DNA from: Thiohalomonas denitrificans
GTDB lineage: Bacteria > Pseudomonadota > Gammaproteobacteria > Thiohalomonadales > Thiohalomonadaceae
Direction of reading: 5' to 3'
Assembly: GCA_020725115.1 (NCBI GenBank)
Contig: DYFR01000009.1
Span: 1 to 64,000 of the forward strand
Length of the DNA: 64,000 bases
In this document: piece after piece, positions 44,459 through 53,800 of the stretch
How the letters are laid out: each line of letters opens with the position of its first letter
Position numbering within the stretch: the first letter of the stretch is position 1
Notes under the pieces: model-generated
Told to the model about the DNA's origin: nothing
The model's input: only the letters and a program-made list of their open reading frames with translations
The model's database searches: none
Translations under genes and position numbers: made by a program

Positions 44459-45790
44459 TCACGCCGATGGTTGCAGGCGCGTGCTGTCGGCCGGGTTGAG
44501 GGCGGCGAGTTCCGCCGCGTCGGTCTTCATGTGTTGCACCTCGAAGCCGCGCAGATACTCCAGCGGCTGCGACGGATCGAACAGGCGGCCGTCGAGGAAG
44601 CTGTCGGCGCCCATCACCAGGCTGGACTCGCCGTCGTACAGCTTCCACACGGCGGTATGCCGGCCTTCGGTCTTGTGATCGATGGCCGGGCAGGGCAACC
44701 CGAGCTTCACCGCGGCCTGGCGGTAGAGCTCGGGACGGTAGACTTCGGCGGCGATGGTCTGCATGTCGATGGCGCGATCGAGCTGGCCCCAGCGCAGCAT
44801 CTGCGTCAGGAACCACACCGCATGCGAGCGCCAGGGAAAGTTGGCGGCGTAGCGGTGGAACACGTTGAAGTCGGGCAAGGCACGCGGCATCTCGTCGGCG
44901 GCGTACTGGAAGGTGCCGGTCATGGACATGCGCACCACGTGCTCCGGGGCATTGACGTAGACGCTGCGCGCGATGAGTGTCGCCGCCTCGATGCGGTGAT
45001 CGGGCTGATCCAGCCAGTGGCAGGCCTCCAGCAGGGCCAGCAGCAGGGCCTGATGGGTGTGGGGATACTGCTCGGCCCACTCCTGCGTCACACCGAGCAC
45101 CTTCTCCGGACTGTTGTTCCAGATTTCGTACTTGGTGATCAGGGTGCGGCCGATGCCGGCCTGCACCGCCTGCGCATTCCACGGCTCGCCGACGCAGTAG
45201 CCGTCGATGTCGCCCTGTTCCAGTCGGCCCACCATCTGCGGCGGCGGCACGACGACCAGGCGCACGTCGTGGTCGGGATCGATGCCGGCGGCGGCCATCC
45301 AGTAGCGCAGTTCGTAGTTGTGGGTGGATTCCGGGAATACCATGGCGAAGGTGAGCGGCGGGCGCCCCGCCTTGCGGTCGGCATCGAGCACGCACTTCAG
45401 CGCCCGCGCGCTGAGCGGGCGTTCAGCCATCGCAGCGGCATCGGCGCGCAGCATGCGCTCGTACAGCGCGTTGGACACGGTGATGGCATTGCCGTTGAGG
45501 TCCAGGGTCAGAGCCGTGACCATCGGCTTGTGGATCGGCCCCAGGCCCAGACTCATCGCCAGCGGCATCGGCGCCAGCATCTGCGCACCGTCGAGGATGC
45601 CGAGCGCCACCTTGTCGCGGATGTTGGCCCAGGAGGTCTCCTTGGACAGGGTCACGTCGAGGCCGTACTTGGCAAAGAAGCCATGTTCCTTGGCGATCAC
45701 CAGCGGCGCGCAGTCGGTGAGCGGGATAAAGCCCAGGGTCAGCGCCGTTTTTTCCAGATTGCTGGACATCTTGTTTCCTCCGCGAATCAT
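44459..45790 (-). CDS. nasS: Cytoplasmic nitrate-binding sensor NasS
   Basis: The 443-residue protein is a member of the NrtA/CmpA solute-binding family ([59 protein letters not shown]) but has no signal peptide or lipobox, unlike the NrtA gene at 47998. Such cytoplasmic members are NasS, which binds nitrate or nitrite and sequesters the antiterminator NasT until the ligand is present. An ATG at 45769 (MSSNLEK) is a second possible start. In other species nasS and nasT are usually adjacent; here nasT is 4 kb upstream. Confidence 0.85.
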   Translation of the reverse strand: MIRGGNKMSSNLEKTALTLGFIPLTDCAPLVIAKEHGFFAKYGLDVTLSKETSWANIRDKVALGILDGAQMLAPMPLAMSLGLGPIHKPMVTALTLDLNGNAITVSNALYERMLRADAAAMAERPLSARALKCVLDADRKAGRPPLTFAMVFPESTHNYELRYWMAAAGIDPDHDVRLVVVPPPQMVGRLEQGDIDGYCVGEPWNAQAVQAGIGRTLITKYEIWNNSPEKVLGVTQEWAEQYPHTHQALLLALLEACHWLDQPDHRIEAATLIARSVYVNAPEHVVRMSMTGTFQYAADEMPRALPDFNVFHRYAANFPWRSHAVWFLTQMLRWGQLDRAIDMQTIAAEVYRPELYRQAAVKLGLPCPAIDHKTEGRHTAVWKLYDGESSLVMGADSFLDGRLFDPSQPLEYLRGFEVQHMKTDAAELAALNPADSTRLQPSA

Positions 45791-45802
45791 CTTGAATTGC
45801 CG

Positions 45803-46642
45803 TTATCCCACCGCCCTAAGCCGCGGCGCTTCGTTCCTTGCTGTCGCGGCTACCGGCACATCCGGCTGCGCATGCCGCTCGTGCAGGAACTTGAGTACGG
45901 CGGCGCGGTAGTGGTTGTACTTGGGGTCGTCGGCCAGGTGCAGACGGTGGCGCGGGCGCGGCAGATCGATATGCAGGATCTCGCCCACGGTGGCGCTGGG
46001 GCCGTTGGTCATCATCACGATGCGATCGGACAGCAGCACCGCCTCGTCAACGTCGTGGGTGATCATGATCACGGTGTTGTTGAGCCGCGCCTGGATATCC
46101 ATCAGCGAGTCCTGCATATGGGTGCGGGTGAGCGAGTCCAGCGCACCGAAGGGCTCGTCCATCAGCAGCACCTTGGGCTCCATGGCCAGGGCGCGGGCGA
46201 TGCCGACGCGCTGCTTCATGCCGCCGGAGATCTCGTCCGGGCGCCGTTGCAGGGCGTGGGTCATGTGCACCAGCTCCAGGTTGTGCAGGGTCCAATCGTG
46301 ACGCTCCTGCTTGCTCTTGCTGTGCTTGAACACCGTATCCACGGCGAGGCGCACGTTGTCGTACACGCTGAGCCAAGGCAGCAGCGAGTGGTTCTGGAAC
46401 ACCACTGCACGATCGGGCCCCGGCTCGTTCACCTCGCGGTTCTCCAGCAGCACGCCGCCGGTGGACGCCGTGAGCAGTCCGGCGACGATGTTGAGTACGG
46501 TGGACTTGCCACAGCCGGAATGGCCGATGAGCGAGACGAACTCGCCCTTGTCCACCTTGAGCGCGACGCCGTTCAGCACGTTGAGCGGGCCGTGATCGGT
46601 GTCGAAGGTGATGCCGATGTGATCGATGTTCAGATAGGTCAT
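45803..46642 (-). CDS. nrtC: Nitrate ABC transporter ATP-binding protein
   Basis: Starting at 46642 gives 279 residues: MTYLNIDHIGITFDTDHGPLNVLNGVALKVDKGEFVSLIGHSGCGKSTVLNIVAGLL. Walker A is GHSGCGKST, the signature is ISGGMKQRVGIARAL and Walker B is VLLMDEPFGALD. It is a short NrtD-like ATPase without the C-terminal solute-binding extension of cyanobacterial NrtC. It drives nitrate import with NrtA and NrtB. The gene is 12 bp from nasS, the only gap in the operon without a repeat. Confidence 0.93.
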   Translation of the reverse strand: MTYLNIDHIGITFDTDHGPLNVLNGVALKVDKGEFVSLIGHSGCGKSTVLNIVAGLLTASTGGVLLENREVNEPGPDRAVVFQNHSLLPWLSVYDNVRLAVDTVFKHSKSKQERHDWTLHNLELVHMTHALQRRPDEISGGMKQRVGIARALAMEPKVLLMDEPFGALDSLTRTHMQDSLMDIQARLNNTVIMITHDVDEAVLLSDRIVMMTNGPSATVGEILHIDLPRPRHRLHLADDPKYNHYRAAVLKFLHERHAQPDVPVAATARNEAPRLRAVG

Positions 46643-46669
46643 GTTGTTATCTCCTTGAAAACCCCCTGG

Positions 46670-46786
46670 CGCTGAGACGCAGAGGCGCAGAGTTTTATGA
46701 GGCAAATGCATTGGTGCTCCCGCGTCGCAGAATTGGTGGCAGTGGCATTCATCTGGTTTTCTCCGCGTCTCTGCGTCTCCGCGACA
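46670..46786. repeat. CGCAGAG-family element between nrtB and nrtC
   Basis: GCGCTGAGACGCAGAGGCGC near 46670 and CTCCGCGTCTCTGCGTCTCC near 46761 are inverted partners about 70 bp apart. It is another member of the family found at nirD-nasA and nasS-nirB. Confidence 0.8.
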
Positions 46787-46804
46787 GGTTGGTCTTTGAA
46801 GAAA

Positions 46805-47827
46805 TCAGCGCAGGACCGCGTTGCGGTCCCAGCTGACGCGGCGTTGCAGCAGCAGCATGCCGCGGTCGAGGGCGAAGCCGACCAGGCCAATGGCGAACAC
46901 TGCGACCATGATGCGGGCCAGCGAGTTGGAGCTGCCGTTCTGGAATTCGTCCCAGACGAATTTGCCGAGGCCCGGGTTCTGCGCCAGCATCTCGGCGGCG
47001 ATCAGCACCATCCAGCCGATGCCCAGGCTCAGGCGCATGCCGGTGAACATCAGCGGGATGGCGGAGGGCAGCACGATCTTCACCGTCTTGGTGAACCAGC
47101 CCAGGCGCAGTACGCGGCTGACGTTGAGCAGATCCTTGCTCACCGAGGCCACGCCGACGGTGGTGTTGATGATGGTCGGCCACAGACAGCACAGGGTGAC
47201 GGTGATGGCCGAGGTAAGGAAGGATTTGGCAAACATCGGGTCGTCGCTGACGTACAGCGCGCTCACCACCATGGTCACCAGCGGCAGCCAGGCCAGCGGC
47301 GACACCGGCTTGAATATCTGGATCAGCGGGTTGAGCGCTGAATACAGTGTGGCGCTCATGCCGCAAACAATGCCGACGGGTATGGCGATGAGCGAGGCGA
47401 TGATGAAGCCGGTGGCGACGGTGAGCAGGCTGGTGCCGATCTGATCGATGAAGGTCGGTTTGCCGGTGTAGGCACGCACGCGCACCTCGGCATTGGGGTC
47501 TTCCGCCAGTTTCGTGGCATTGCGCTCGACCTGGCGGGCATAGAATTCATCGGCCTTCGCCCGCTCGGCCTGATGTTCGCCGTACAGCGACACCGCCTGC
47601 TGCCACACGGCGCGCGGGCCGGGCAGTTCGCCCAGCGAGGTCTGGATGTTCTTCGCCGCCGCCGCCCACACGGCGAGGAATACGGCGATGGCGATGAGCG
47701 GGATCAGCAGGTGACGCACCAGGCCGACGACGCGGCGCGGAAACTGGGCGCTCTGCAGGCAGGCCTGCAGGCGATCCAGCGCCGGGCTGCGGAAGGTGGT
47801 GCGCGGATTGAACAGTGCGATGGTCAT
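46805..47827 (-). CDS. nrtB: Nitrate ABC transporter permease
   Basis: The 340-residue protein has a TM near 40-60 (LLIPLIAIAVFLAVWAAAA), a periplasmic segment, and a core permease domain with GTSLLTVATGFIIASLIAIPVGIVCG. The coupling EAA-like loop is at SVSKDLLNVSRVLRLGWFTKTVKIVLPSAIPLMFTGMRLSLGIGWMVLI. It is longer than the minimal permease owing to the insert at about 75-125. It forms the transport channel for NrtA-delivered nitrate. Confidence 0.93.
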   Translation of the reverse strand: MTIALFNPRTTFRSPALDRLQACLQSAQFPRRVVGLVRHLLIPLIAIAVFLAVWAAAAKNIQTSLGELPGPRAVWQQAVSLYGEHQAERAKADEFYARQVERNATKLAEDPNAEVRVRAYTGKPTFIDQIGTSLLTVATGFIIASLIAIPVGIVCGMSATLYSALNPLIQIFKPVSPLAWLPLVTMVVSALYVSDDPMFAKSFLTSAITVTLCCLWPTIINTTVGVASVSKDLLNVSRVLRLGWFTKTVKIVLPSAIPLMFTGMRLSLGIGWMVLIAAEMLAQNPGLGKFVWDEFQNGSSNSLARIMVAVFAIGLVGFALDRGMLLLQRRVSWDRNAVLR

Positions 47828-47840
47828 GGTGCGGTCCTCC

Positions 47841-47964
47841 TAAATAAGCGTTCCGAATTGGTATCCACCTTATCTTCGGTGTGTCATAGGGCGGGCCGTG
47901 CCCGCCGCAGCACGGCGCCCATGGGACGCCCTATGCCTGGTTATGAATTCGGAACAGCTATTTA
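47841..47964. repeat. MITE-like element in the nrtA-nrtB gap
   Basis: Terminal words TAAATAAGCGTTCCGAATT (47841-47859) and GAATTCGGAACAGCTATTTA (ending 47964) are imperfect inverted repeats bounding 124 bp. Inside is a copy of the 55-bp palindrome (47883-47937) also found at 7055-7109. No coding capacity. Confidence 0.72.
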
Positions 47965-47997
47965 GCCGGACGGGGCATGTCCCGTCCGGCGTGCGGG

Positions 47998-49386
47998 TTA
48001 AATTTTTTCCTTGCCCTTGAGGCCGATGCGGAACTGTTGCAGATAGGCGTTGGGCTTGCGGCCGTCGTAGCTGATGCCGTCGATGAAGGCATTGGACGGG
48101 GCGCGGTAGCCGCTCTCCTTGTCGAGGTCGGGGAAGTCGCCCGCCTGCATCTTGCCTTCGGCGATCAGCTCCTTCGCTGCCGCGGCATAGATGTCGGGAC
48201 GGAACACCTTCTTCGCCATGTCGTGATACCAGCTGTCCGGCTTCTCCTCGCTGATCTGGCCCCAGCGGCGCATCTGCGTCAGGTACCATACGGCGTCGGA
48301 GTAGTAGGGGTAGGTGGCGTGGTAGCGGAAGAACACGTTGAAGTCCGGCGCCGGGCGCACGTCGCCCTTCTCGAACTCGAACACGCCGGTCATGGAGTTG
48401 GCGATCACCGCGTAGTCGGCGCCGACGTAGTGCGGACGCGAGATGATCTGCGCCGCCTCCTTGCGGTTCTTGTTGTTCTCGTCATCCAGCCACTTGCCGG
48501 CACGGATCAGCGCCTTCACCACCGCCTTGTGGGTGTTGGGATTCTTCTCGGCCCAGATATTGGACACGCCGAACACCTTCTCCGACATGTTCTTGCGGAT
48601 GTCGTAGTCGGTGACCACCGGGATGCCGATGCCGCGGAACACCGCCTGCTGGTTCCACGGCTCGCCCACGCAGTAGCCGTTGATGGTGCCGGCCTCCAGG
48701 GTGGCGGGCATCTGCGGCGGCGGCGTCACCGACAGCAGCACGTCGGCGTTGAGATTGCCGGAGGTATCGCCCTTGTGCGGCGCGTAGTAGCCGGGATGCA
48801 GGCCGCCGGCGGCGAGCCAGTAACGCAGCTCGTAGTTGTGGGTCGACACCGGGAACACCATGCCCATCTTGAACGGCTTGCCGTCGCGCCTGAATTTCTC
48901 CACCACCGGCTTGAGCGCCGCGGCACTGTTGGGATGGGCCGGCTTGCCGTCCGCGCTCTTCAGCCCCGGCTTCATCTGCGCCCACACGTCGTTGGAGACG
49001 GTGATGGCGTTGCCGTTCAGGTCCATGACGAAGGCTGTGACGATGTGTGCCTCGGTGCCGAAGCCGATGGTGGCGCCCAGCGGCTGGCCGGTGAGCATGT
49101 GGGCGCCGTCCAGTTCGCCGGTGATGACGCGATCCAGCAGCACCTTCCAGTTGGCCTGCGCCTCCAGTTCCACGTACAGGCCTTCGTCCTCGAAGTAGCC
49201 CTTCTCCTTGGCGATGGCCAGCGGCACCATGTCGGTGAGCTTGATGAAGCCGAACTTGAGGTCTTCCTTCTCCAGCTTGGCTGCCTGTGCCGCGCCGCCC
49301 AGCAGCAGCGCAGCGGCCAGAGCCAGGGCGGTGTGCTTGATGAAGCCGCGGCGCGTGCCGGTGATGAGGTGTCTGTCCTGCGTCAT
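47998..49386 (-). CDS. nrtA: Nitrate ABC transporter substrate-binding protein, Tat-exported
   Basis: Starting at 49386 gives 462 residues. The N-terminus [35 protein letters not shown] is a twin-arginine signal (TRRGFIK), so export is folded by Tat. The mature part is a NrtA/NasF binding protein ([57 protein letters not shown]). It captures nitrate or nitrite in the periplasm. The long untranslated leader before it holds a sigma-54 promoter, hexaloop hairpin and terminator, so expression should depend on NasT. Confidence 0.93.
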   Translation of the reverse strand: MTQDRHLITGTRRGFIKHTALALAAALLLGGAAQAAKLEKEDLKFGFIKLTDMVPLAIAKEKGYFEDEGLYVELEAQANWKVLLDRVITGELDGAHMLTGQPLGATIGFGTEAHIVTAFVMDLNGNAITVSNDVWAQMKPGLKSADGKPAHPNSAAALKPVVEKFRRDGKPFKMGMVFPVSTHNYELRYWLAAGGLHPGYYAPHKGDTSGNLNADVLLSVTPPPQMPATLEAGTINGYCVGEPWNQQAVFRGIGIPVVTDYDIRKNMSEKVFGVSNIWAEKNPNTHKAVVKALIRAGKWLDDENNKNRKEAAQIISRPHYVGADYAVIANSMTGVFEFEKGDVRPAPDFNVFFRYHATYPYYSDAVWYLTQMRRWGQISEEKPDSWYHDMAKKVFRPDIYAAAAKELIAEGKMQAGDFPDLDKESGYRAPSNAFIDGISYDGRKPNAYLQQFRIGLKGKEKI

Positions 49387-49414
49387 TGCCTGTCTCCTTG
49401 TTGCATAAGGTTGA

Positions 49415-49467
49415 AAACAAAAAAGGCGCCCATCCGTGCAGATCGATATCCACACGCATGGACGCCT
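49415..49467 (-). terminator. Leader terminator upstream of nrtA
   Basis: On the minus strand GGCGTCCATGCGTG and CACGGATGGGCGCC form a 14-bp stem with one mismatch and one G-U pair, followed by TTTTTTGTTTT. It ends about 30 bp before the nrtA start codon, as expected for a regulated attenuator. Confidence 0.88.
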
Positions 49468-49504
49468 TTGTCCGAATCAGCTGTAGTGCCGTCACCCGCC
49501 GCGG

Positions 49505-49552
49505 CCCGCCGTTGGGTCTGTGCGTTCGGGTGAGACCGGCTTCGTTGCCGGT
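49505..49552 (-). ncRNA. Candidate ANTAR-protein binding hairpins in the nrtA leader
   Basis: On the minus strand ACCGGC-AACGAA-GCCGGT (49552-49535) is a 6-bp stem with a hexaloop having A at position 1 and G at position 4, the pattern known for ANTAR targets. An 18-nt linker leads to CCC-AACGGC-GGG (49516-49505), a weaker stem with the same loop pattern. The pair sits between the sigma-54 promoter and the leader terminator. NasT binding is inferred. Confidence 0.6.
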
Positions 49553-49567
49553 GCTTGTCTGGTGTTT

Positions 49568-49583
49568 TGCAACCGCTGTGCCA
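49568..49583 (-). promoter_or_regulatory. Sigma-54 promoter for the nrtA leader
   Basis: TGGCACAGCGGTTGCA on the minus strand matches the -24/-12 consensus TGGCACG-N4-TTGCA except one base. A start near 49557 would place the hexaloop hairpin at the very 5' end of the leader. Partial GGTGC/TGCACC half-sites lie upstream (49643-49676). Confidence 0.75.
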
Positions 49584-49707
49584 AAGGGGGCTGCGTTAGG
49601 TGAGGTCGCGCCAGGAGTGGGGTTTGCGGCGTTATTGCCTGCGGTGCGGGCCGTTACCACGGGGCTTCGCTGCACCAACACGGAGCGTGTTGCCCGCTAG
49701 TGGGGCA

Positions 49708-49933
49708 AGGAAGGGGCTAGGAGCTAGGGACTAGGGGGCTAGGGGATGAGTGCGCTGCGCGCACGTCGTTTATCGTTCCCACGCTCCGCGTGGGAACGGA
49801 GGTCCGGACGCTCTGCGTCCACCGCGACGCAGAGCGTCGCGAACTGCATTCCCACGCAGAGCGTGGGAACGATAAGAAGCCCCTAGCCCCTAGCCCCTAG
49901 CCCCTAGCCCCTAGCCCCTAGCCCCTAGCCCCT
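49708..49933. repeat. Composite repeat: heptamer array AGCCCCT, inverted arm and CGTTCCCACGC hairpins
   Basis: Eight perfect AGCCCCT units (49878-49933) lie 8 bp from the nasT stop. An inverted arm of GGGGCTAGG-type words lies at 49713-49746. Between them are CGTTCCCACGCTCCGCGTGG palindromes (about 49775-49873), a family also seen at 56635-56735. The arms would fold the whole region into one hairpin. Confidence 0.88.
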
Positions 49934-49941
49934 TCCCAGCG

Positions 49942-50541
49942 TCAGCCCAGCAGCTCCATGATGGCGATGACGTTGCGCGCCACCTCGGGCAGTTTCTTGC
50001 CCTGGTCCATGGCCAGCTTGCGCAGCGCCTGGTAGGCCTCGTTTTCGTTCATGCCGCGCTGCTGCATCAATAGCCCCTTGGCCTGCTCGATGACCTTGCG
50101 TTCCTCCAGCGAGGTCTTGGCGCGGCTCAGTTCCTCGCGCAGGGCCTGGTATTCGCGGAAGCGGGCGATGGCCACCTCCATCACCGGGCGCACCCGCTTG
50201 CCGCTCAGGCCGTCCACCACGTAGGCGCTGACGCCGGCCTTGATGGCCTGGTTGATGGTGCCGCTGTCGTCGTCTTCGGCGAACATGACGATGGGGCGTG
50301 GCTGCTCGCGGCTGATGGTGCGCATCTGCTCCAGGGTGTCGCGGTCGGGGGAGTCGAGGTCGATGATGATCACGTCGGGCTGATGCCGGGCCACCTCGGC
50401 GCTCAGATTGGCCGCCCCGCCCAGGCGGGCGATGACGCTGTAGCCGGCGTCGGCCAGGGCCTGCTCCAGGATCGCCGCCCGGCCGCTGTCGTCGTCGCAC
50501 AGCAGGACGCGCAGGGTGGGCGTGGAGGGTGGGTGGGGCAT
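49942..50541 (-). CDS. nasT: ANTAR-domain response regulator NasT
   Basis: The 199-residue protein has a receiver domain (about 10-125: LRVLLCDDDSGRAAILEQAL; DVIIIDLDSPDRDTLEQM) and a C-terminal ANTAR RNA-binding domain (about 133-199: LEERKVIEQAKGLLMQQRGMNENEAYQALRKLAMDQGKKLPEVARNVIAIM). It should bind the nrtA leader and prevent termination when NasS releases it. A consensus sigma-54 promoter lies 35 bp upstream. The gene is separated from nrtA by the leader and a composite repeat. Confidence 0.93.
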   Translation of the reverse strand: MPHPPSTPTLRVLLCDDDSGRAAILEQALADAGYSVIARLGGAANLSAEVARHQPDVIIIDLDSPDRDTLEQMRTISREQPRPIVMFAEDDDSGTINQAIKAGVSAYVVDGLSGKRVRPVMEVAIARFREYQALREELSRAKTSLEERKVIEQAKGLLMQQRGMNENEAYQALRKLAMDQGKKLPEVARNVIAIMELLG

Positions 50542-50575
50542 GAGGATTTATCCGGGCCTGTTTCCCTGTCCAGAC

Positions 50576-50591
50576 AGCAAGCGGCGTGCCA
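50576..50591 (-). promoter_or_regulatory. Sigma-54 promoter for nasT
   Basis: TGGCACGCCGCTTGCT on the minus strand is a full match to TGGCACG-N4-TTGC[T/A]. Transcription would start near 50565, about 25 bp before the nasT ATG. GCACCA and TGGTGC half-sites at 50652-50657 and 50682-50687 could bind NtrC, weakly. The remaining stretch to 50807 holds no gene. Confidence 0.8.
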
Positions 50592-50807
50592 CCTTGTGAT
50601 TTTCCTGACTTTGGCGCGGGAATCCGTGCTGTGACCATACGCCCGCTTTGCGCACCACATGCCGTGTCCGCGGCCATCGCATGGTGCGGCCGGTGCCGCT
50701 CTTGCTTCTATGAAGGCCCCGTCTGACGTATGCTTTTACGGCACACCTTGCGTGGGCACCTACACTAATCAAAAACAACGAGGGTCGCCGCGCTGCACTA
50801 CTCCGCC

Positions 50808-53800
50808 ATGTCAATGCGTACCACCATCATCTCCTGGCGTTCCTGGCTGGCAGGGCTGGTGCTGCTGCTGTGGCTGGGTAGTGCCGTGGCAGCTGCGCCG
50901 GTGGAGGTGAGGATCGGCGTGCTCTCCCTGCGTGGGCCGGAAAATGCCATGCGCATGTGGCGGCATACCGCCGAGTACCTGAGCCGCAAGATTCCCGACC
51001 ATCGCTTCATCATCGTCCCGCTGGATTTCGATGCCCTGCTGCCGGCGGTGCGCGACGCTGCGGTGGATTTCGTGCTGGCCAACTCCTCTTATTATCCCGA
51101 GATGGAGTTGCTGTACGGCGCCAGCCGCATCGCCACCCTGCGCAACCGCAACCAAGGTCAGGCCTATACCCAATTCGGTGGCGTGGTGTTCGCCCGCGCC
51201 GACCGCAATGACCTGCGTGCATTCACCGACCTTGCGGGCAAGTCGTTCATGGCGGTGGATGAGCTGTCTCTCGGCGGGTTTCACGCCGCCTGGCGCGAGC
51301 TGAAGGACGCCGGCATCGATCCCTACCGCGACTTCAGCCCCTTGCGTTTTGGCGGTACCCATGACGCGGTGGTCTATGCCGTGCGCGACGGCACGGCAGA
51401 TGTCGGCACGGTGCGCACCGACTCTCTGGAGCGCATGGCCAAGGAGGGCAAGATCAGACTGGAGGACTTTCGCGTCATCCAGCCGGCCAGCCACCCCGAA
51501 TTCGTCTTTTTGAGCAGCACCCGGCTGTATCCGGAATGGCCGATGGCACGGCTAAGACACACGCCGGAGTCGCTGGGCCACAGTGTGGCGCTGGCCCTGA
51601 TGCAGATGCCGCCGGACAGCGATGCGGCCATACGCAGCAACACTGCCGGCTGGACCATCCCCGCCGACTACCAGCCGGTGCACGACCTGCTGCGCGAGCT
51701 GCATCTGGGCCCGTACCGCGACTTCGGCCGCGTGCAACCCGGCGATGTGCTGCGGCAGTACTGGGGCTGGCTGCTGCTGGGCGTGCTGGCCATGCTGCTG
51801 CTGCTGGCTGGCATCATGCACTTTGGCCGCATCAATCATCGCCTGCGCCAGACCGATGAGGCGTTGTGCCGTGCCCGCGATGAACTGGAGCTGCGGGTCG
51901 CGGAGCGTACCGCCGAGTTGCGCCGGGCGCTGGACGACCTGGGGGACAGCCGGCGCCGTATCGAGTTGTCGCAGCGCGACTGGCACGACGCCTTCGACGC
52001 CATTCCGCATCCCATCTTCATTCACGACAAGGAGCTGCGCATCGTGCACGGCAACCCGGCCTACATCGCCCGTGCCGGCATGGATGCCGAACAGATCACC
52101 GGCAAGCTGTACTGGGAGGTGTTTCCGCGCGGCGACGGCCCGCTGCCCTCCTGCCGGACCTTCCCCGACCGCCTGCAGGCCCACGGTGACGAGGTGGTGC
52201 TGCCCAGCGGCGAGGTGTTCGTGTCGCAGTCTTTCGGCATCCGCCACATGGACGGCAGCATCCGTCATGCCATTCACATCATGGAGGATGTCACTGCCGA
52301 ACGTCATGCCGAGGCGCAGCGCCGCACCCTGAGCCATGCCGTGGCACAGGCCGGCGAAGGTATCCTGGTGATCGACCCGGCGCGCACCATTACCTATTGC
52401 AATCCGGCCCTGTGCGGCCTGCTCGGCGGCAGCCATGTGGAGCTGGAGGGCGGCAGCCTGTCCGATCTGTTCCCCGCCGTCGAGCATGAGCACGTCGATC
52501 TGATCTTCGCCCATGCCTCCCGGCCCGAGGGCTGGATGGGAGAGTCGGTGCTGCTGGCGCGCAACGGCAGGCCGGTTCCGGTGTTTCTCACCGCCAGCGC
52601 CATTCGTGACGAGCGCAACATCCATACCGGCTATGTCTTCACCCTGATGGATCTGAGTTCGGTAAAGGAGGCGGAGGCCGCCCTCAAATACCGTCTCGCC
52701 TTCGAGTCCCTGGTGGGCTCCATCGCCAGCAGCTTCGTCACCGTCAGTGCTGATTCCCTGACGCGGGAAACCGTTCATGCCCTGCAGCAGATCGGTCAGT
52801 TTGTCAGTGCCGATCGCGCCTATCTGTTCAACGTCGATGCGGCGGGCGAACGCCTGATCGACATCCATGAATGGTGTGCCGCAGGCGTGAGTGCGCAAGC
52901 CGAACGGCTGGCCTCGCTGTCGCTGCCGGCGCTGCCCTGGTTGCTGGAGCGTCTCAAGCGCAACGAGCCGCTGCTGATCGCCGATGTGCTGGCCCTGCCC
53001 GCCGAAGCGGCGGCGGAGCGCGACGAACTGCTGTTCGAGGGCATCCGCTCCATGCTGATGGTGCCCATGACCCATGGCGAGCAGACGCTGGGATTTATCG
53101 GCTTCGACGTTGTGACTGCGGCGCGCAAGTGGGTAAAAGAGGATGTGCGCATGTTGCGCGCTGCCGGCGAGATCATCGGCAATGCCCTGAAACGGTTGCA
53201 GGCCGAAGAGCAGGTGCGACACAGCGAGACACGGCTGAAGGAGGCGCAGCAGATCGCCCGCCTCGGCAACTGGGACTGGGAGATCGGTGCCGGCACACTG
53301 TACTGGTCCGATGAGATCTACCGCATCTTCGGTGTCGAGCCACAGGCCTTCGGCGCCACCTACGAGGCCTTTCTGCAATATATCCATCCCGACGATCGGG
53401 CGGCGGTAGAGGCGGCGGTGAACAGCGCGCTGCGCCGCGAATCGGGCTATGAAATCGATCACCGCATTGTGCTGGCAGACGCTGCGGTCAAGGTGGTGCA
53501 TGAAAAGGGCCAGGTGATCTTCGCTGCCGATGACACGCCGCTGCGCATGGTCGGCACGGTGCAGGACGTCACCGAAATGCGTCAGGCCGAACGCGAACTG
53601 CAGCGCCTCAACCGTGCCTTGCGCACCTTGAGTCGCGGCAATGAAATCCTGGTGCGTGCTGAAAGCGAAGAACAGCTGATACAGGATATCTGCCGGATTC
53701 TGGTGGAGGTGGGCGGTCACCGCCTGGCCTGGGTCGGCTATCCGCAGCAGGATGCGGAAAAGCGCATCCTGCCGATGGCCTGGGCCGGCCATGACGCCGG

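Noticed and set aside
49661-49676. A further AGCGAA hexaloop hairpin (minus strand)
   Set aside because: It fits the ANTAR loop pattern but has a stem mismatch and lies upstream of the sigma-54 promoter, so it would not be in the leader.
50652-50687. Possible NtrC binding site upstream of nasT
   Set aside because: Only separate GCACCA/TGGTGC half-sites are present; they do not form the usual 17-bp dyad.
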